In this document: piece by piece, positions 60,354 through 64,000 of the stretch
How the letters are laid out: every line of letters starts with the position of its first letter
Position numbering within the stretch: the stretch's first letter is position 1
Assembly (NCBI GenBank): GCA_963799065.1
Contig: CAWCVJ010000003.1
Span: forward strand, 1,054,001 to 1,118,000
Length of the DNA: 64,000 nt
Origin: JAJPHW01 sp963799065
GTDB lineage: Bacteria; Acidobacteriota; Terriglobia; Terriglobales; Acidobacteriaceae
Direction of reading: 5' to 3'
Position numbers and translations under genes: made by a program
The notes under the pieces: model-generated
Seen by the model: only the letters and a program-made list of their open reading frames with translations
Told to the model about the DNA's origin: nothing
Database searches by the model: none

Positions 60354-61375
60354 ATGAACGCGTTTCGCACACCTGTAGTTTGCCTGAGCGCTGCCGTCCT
60401 ATTCTTGTCAGTATCGCTTGCCGCGCAACAGCCTCATTCCGTTGCTCCCTCAGCCCAGAGCGCGCCTCTGGCCTCAAGCACCCTGCCACCTGTACTAGAT
60501 CAGGGAGCGCGGCTCAATCCCAACAAAATCGCCTTGCTGCACTGGTATCTGGGCAACACGGTGACGCGGTTCAAGGTGGGAAGCCAGCCCTACGGCCTGT
60601 GCTTCGACGGCGCAAACATCTGGAGCGCCAACTATGGCGACGGCACTGTGTCCAAGATTCGCGCCAGCGACGGTGCGAATCTGGGTACGTTTCAGACCTC
60701 TCTGGGCGCGCCTTACGGCGTCACATTTGACGGGGCCAACATTTGGGTCAGCGACGGCAGCGACTACGGCACCTCGGTGGCTAAATTGCGCGCCAGCGAC
60801 GGCAAGAATCTAGGCACGTTCAAGGTGGGGCAGAGCCCGGGTTGGATGGCCTTCGATGGTCAGCACATATGGGTTCCCAATGGCTTTAACGGCACTGTCA
60901 CCGAACTGTCCGAAGACGGCAAGACGCTGGGGACATTCCCGGCCGGAACTTCCGCGGTTGCTGCGGCATTCGACGGGGAGAACGTGTGGATCACGAACAA
61001 TGGGGACGGGACCGTGACCAAGTTGCGGGCGAGCGACGGCAAGCTGGTCGGCACCTACTCCGTTGGGCACGGCGCCCTGGGAATCGCCTTTGATGGTGCG
61101 AACATGTGGATCGCCAACCGCGGCGACGGGACGGTGAGCGAGCTTCGCGCCAGCGATGGGTCGGTTGTGGGAACCTACCCGTACCCAATAGTGGATATGG
61201 TGTCGCGTACGACGGCACCTACATGTGGGTTTCCGGAGACAACTACTTGTACGTCCTGCGGGCAAGAGACGGATCGGTAGTGGCTTTTCGAGATGTGCAG
61301 GGAGAGGGCCTCGCTTTTGACGGGGCGAGCATGTGGATGGCTGGCCAAAACTTCTCATTCCTGAGCAAGTTTTGA
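60354..61375 (+). pseudogene. Secreted beta-propeller protein, frameshifted
   Basis: Signal peptide (1-24, SLAAQQ) then repeats of about 45 residues with (V/L)xxTFDGxNxWxxNxxxGTVxKLRASDG. The frame from ATG 60354 stays in register to GTYPYP, near base 61185; from there the sequence that matches the paralogue (GYGVAYDGTYMWVSGD...) continues in the +1 frame to the stop at 61375. One missing base (as in CCGTACCC against CCGGTACCC) would restore the frame. AAGGAG precedes the ATG. Either a real mutation or a sequencing or assembly error. Confidence 0.7.
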
Positions 61376-61453
61376 CCGTGGGAGTCAAGCGCTTGTTGAA
61401 TAAGACACTCGAGTACGACATCAAGGATAGAAAGGATAGACAAGGATAGAAAT

Positions 61454-62485
61454 ATGAAAAGAAAAGAACTCTTCACGGTCAGTTTAGCCTTAGTGGCCGT
61501 TGTCATCGGTTTAGGCGAAGTGAGCTTCAGCCAAGCTCCCGGGAGCGCGATCAATGTCACTACAGCTCAGAACGTGTCTTCGGCCTCGAACGCAATGGCT
61601 CCGATTGAAGATCAGGGAGCGCGGCTTAATCCAAACAAAATTGCTTTGCTGCACTGGTACCTCGCGAACACCGCGACTCAGGTCAAGGTAGGAAGCCAGC
61701 CCTACGGCCTGTGCTTTGACGGCGCAAACATCTGGAGCGCCAACTACGGCGACGGCACCGTGTCGAAGATTCGCGCCAGCGACGGCGAGAACCTTGGCAC
61801 GTTTCAGATTGGCGGACAGGTCTACGGCGTCACCTTTGACGGCGCGAACATCTGGGCCTCCAATGGCGGGGATTACGGAACAACCGTGACCAAGCTGCGC
61901 GCCAGCGACGGAAAGATCCTGGGAGTCTTCAAGGTCGGTCGCACGCCGTCATGGATGGCTTTCGATGGCGCACACATCTGGATTCCAAACGGTTTCGATA
62001 ATACTGTAACCGAGCTCGCCGAGGATGGGAAAACGCTCGGAACTTTTCCGGTCGGAAACTCTCCGATCGCCGCGGCCTTCGACGGGGCCAATGTATGGAT
62101 CACGAATAACGGCGATGGCACTGTAACCAAGCTTAACGCGAGCGATGGAAAGCTGATTGGCACTTACACGGTTGGCCACGGCGCCCTGGGAATAGCTTTT
62201 GATGGCACGAATATGTGGATCGCCAACCGCGGAGACGGAACGGTGACCGAGCTTCGCGCCAGCGACGGGTCGGTTGTCGGAACCTTTAGCGTCAGCGGCG
62301 GTGGTTATGGCATCGCCTTCGACGGCACATATATATGGGTATCGGGGGACATCTACCTGAATGTGCTTCGGGCCAAGGATGGTGCGTTTGTTGGCATGGA
62401 GCAGCTGCAAGGTGAGGGTCTGGCCTTTGACGGGGCCAATATGTGGATGGCGCGGCAGAACTTCTCTCGCGTGACCAAATTCTGA
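61454..62485 (+). CDS. Secreted beta-propeller protein, intact paralogue
   Basis: 343 aa with a signal peptide (1-26) and seven or so 45-residue repeats (VGSQPYGLCFDGANIWSANYGDG, TKLRASDGKILG, and so on), forming a YVTN/NHL-type propeller. It is close to the gene at 60354-61375, including the linker DQGARLNPNKIALLHWYL, so the two arose by tandem duplication. Function unknown; no enzymatic residues seen. Confidence 0.85.
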   Translation: MKRKELFTVSLALVAVVIGLGEVSFSQAPGSAINVTTAQNVSSASNAMAPIEDQGARLNPNKIALLHWYLANTATQVKVGSQPYGLCFDGANIWSANYGDGTVSKIRASDGENLGTFQIGGQVYGVTFDGANIWASNGGDYGTTVTKLRASDGKILGVFKVGRTPSWMAFDGAHIWIPNGFDNTVTELAEDGKTLGTFPVGNSPIAAAFDGANVWITNNGDGTVTKLNASDGKLIGTYTVGHGALGIAFDGTNMWIANRGDGTVTELRASDGSVVGTFSVSGGGYGIAFDGTYIWVSGDIYLNVLRAKDGAFVGMEQLQGEGLAFDGANMWMARQNFSRVTKF

Positions 62486-62529
62486 CCGGGGATGCTCGCA
62501 ACAACGAAGGATCATGAAAGGAAAATACG

Positions 62530-64000
62530 ATGAAAATAACTACATTGTCGGCGGTTGTATCGGTGTGCGCAGCGGCCATGGTATTAGGCCAGAGCGGCTC
62601 GGCTCAACAGGTTAACGTAACGACATGGCAGCAGGACACGCCCGCGATTTGCACAAATTGCGTCTATCGCACTGGCGCAAATCTCACCGAGAACAAGTTG
62701 GTTTACGGCACACTTACCCCGAATACTTTTGGTCAGCTCTGTAGCTATGCCGTGGACGGTCAGGTTTTCGGGGAGCCGCTGGTAGTGACAAATGTGGCAT
62801 TCAACGGCGGCGCAAAGCGCACGGTCGTTTATGTTGTCACACAAAACGGCAGCATCTATGCCTTTGACGGAACACCATCGACGACATGGAATTATCCCGT
62901 TCCAAGCTGTACGCTTCTTCAGAAGACCGTGCTCAATGATGGTGTGCATAGCTTTCCGGCGAACTGCTCCCTTATCGGCGGGCAGGATTGCATAACGATC
63001 GCCCCGAATGTGGGAATACTCAGCACGCCCGTTATTCAGGCGAACACAAGTGGAAACTCTACGACCGGGACCCTTTATGCGGTAGTTGAAACCGTATTGT
63101 TCCCAAACCCGCCGACTCCAATTTTTGAACACCGGCTCGTGGCTCTGGATCTCACTACGCTGTCGCTAACAACCGCCACGACGGTCGCGGTCGCGCCTCC
63201 GACCGGATGTACTCAAGATGCCTATCCCTTCTCTCAAGGGCACCTGCAGCGCCCAGCTCTCACCCTCCCCGGAGACGGATATCTCTATCTAGGATTTTCC
63301 GATGATAGACGGTACGCACAGCCCGCTTCCCAGCGGTGTTGTCCTCGCATACAACACAGCGGGCCTGTCGTCGTCTACGGTTCCGTTGTGCCTCTCGATG
63401 TCTCAGGGGTCTAAGGGGCTGGATGGCGCAGGCATTTGGGCTGGCGGCGCGGGCTTAACCTACGGCCCGGACAGCAGCGGCACGAACTATTCGTTTTTCA
63501 CCACGGCGAACGGAGTATGGAACCCCACCGGGACGCCCGCGCTCTATGGCGACAGCTTCATCAAGATGTGGAACAACCCGAATAATGGCAGCCCCAAGTT
63601 GCAGGTGAAAGATTACTTCACTCCCGGCGATCAGCAAACGCGCTCCCAAACGACATGCAGTCAGGGCGGAGACGTCGATTACGGGTCCGGAGGAGTGATG
63701 CTAATCCCTGAGGCGACGGTCAAGTATCCCTACCTCGCCGTGAATGGCGACAAGGAGGGCGGTTTGTGGTTTGTTGATCGCGACAGCCCCGGCGAGGGCG
63801 GCGGCGAGACGAACTGCACGCCCATTGCGAACACCAACGTGCAAACCTATCCCTTTAACGGAAGCGCGACTTCCTACAAGGGGCCCATCATTCACACCAA
63901 TCCCTCTTTCTGGGAGAACTACTATGGGCTGGGATACCTGTTCATCGGCTCCCAGTGGGGGAAAGGAGCCAACACCTGCAAGAACGATGGCATCGGCGAG
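62530..64000 (+). pseudogene. Secreted propeller-like protein, frameshifted and cut by the window edge
   Basis: Signal peptide (1-26, ending GSAQQ) then a frame to TAA at 63414. Near base 63300 the wanted frame changes: the following sequence reads MIDGTHSPLPSGVVLAYN, then LDGAGIWAGGAGLTYGPDSSG, in the +1 frame from 63302 and stays open to the window end. One extra G in TCCGATGATAG (63298-63308) would explain this. Expected full protein is a PQQ-like or propeller protein of more than 480 aa. Tandem with the two genes to its left, but a different subfamily. Confidence 0.65.

Noticed and set aside
1..64000. tRNA, rRNA or CRISPR
   Set aside because: Scanned gaps by eye for cloverleaf ends and regularly spaced repeats; nothing matched. 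A covariance-model search would be needed to exclude small RNAs.

Overview
The window reads as a bacterial chromosome segment of moderately high G+C. Several traits point to Acidobacteriota (Terriglobia/Koribacter-like): a DUF2934 protein, a YXWGXW-repeat protein, large BNR/sortilin-type propellers, a carboxypeptidase-regulatory-like protein next to ccm genes, a serine hydrolase beside a sigma-factor pair, and many REP-type hairpins. This taxonomic placement is inference from gene content; there is no rRNA gene. I found no tRNA, rRNA or CRISPR array.

Layout. 1-3.8 kb: a PhoR/PhoB-type two-component pair and a divergent SDR enzyme. 3.8-13.2 kb is accessory and repeat rich: four copies of a ~250-bp element made of REP hairpins around the C-terminal tail of a RAYT transposase, a TetR/hydrolase divergent pair with a palindrome between them, a VOC protein, an orphan NYN nuclease, a class C beta-lactamase-like hydrolase and an ECF sigma factor with a membrane partner. 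13.2-43.5 kb is mostly housekeeping: sucA, htpX, a ccm-type cytochrome c maturation operon, recG, selA-acpS, an MCE/MlaD protein, lipA, fabF with two tandem acyl carrier proteins, dtd, serS, pyrD and msrA, plus several secreted propeller or envelope proteins.

43.7-48.5 kb is the most unusual stretch. It is bracketed by inverted copies of a ~35-bp palindromic repeat. It carries a three-gene cluster: a DGQHR/DndB-like protein, a small GhoS/DUF2622-like protein and a trypsin-like protease. In front lies an array of four 9-bp RCTCGTACC sites. An IS3-family element with a 3-bp target duplication and an A-AAA-AAC frameshift site splits the protease; removing it on paper restores one reading frame with a full His/Asp/Ser triad. 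This is my best candidate for an undescribed system, now probably broken.

48.5-60.1 kb is translation and recombination core: infC-rpmI-rplT-pheS-(membrane protein)-pheT, alaS with a 59-residue downstream membrane protein, recX, a STAS protein and pilT. 60.3-64 kb holds tandem secreted beta-propeller genes; the first and the last (which runs off the window) each carry a frameshift.
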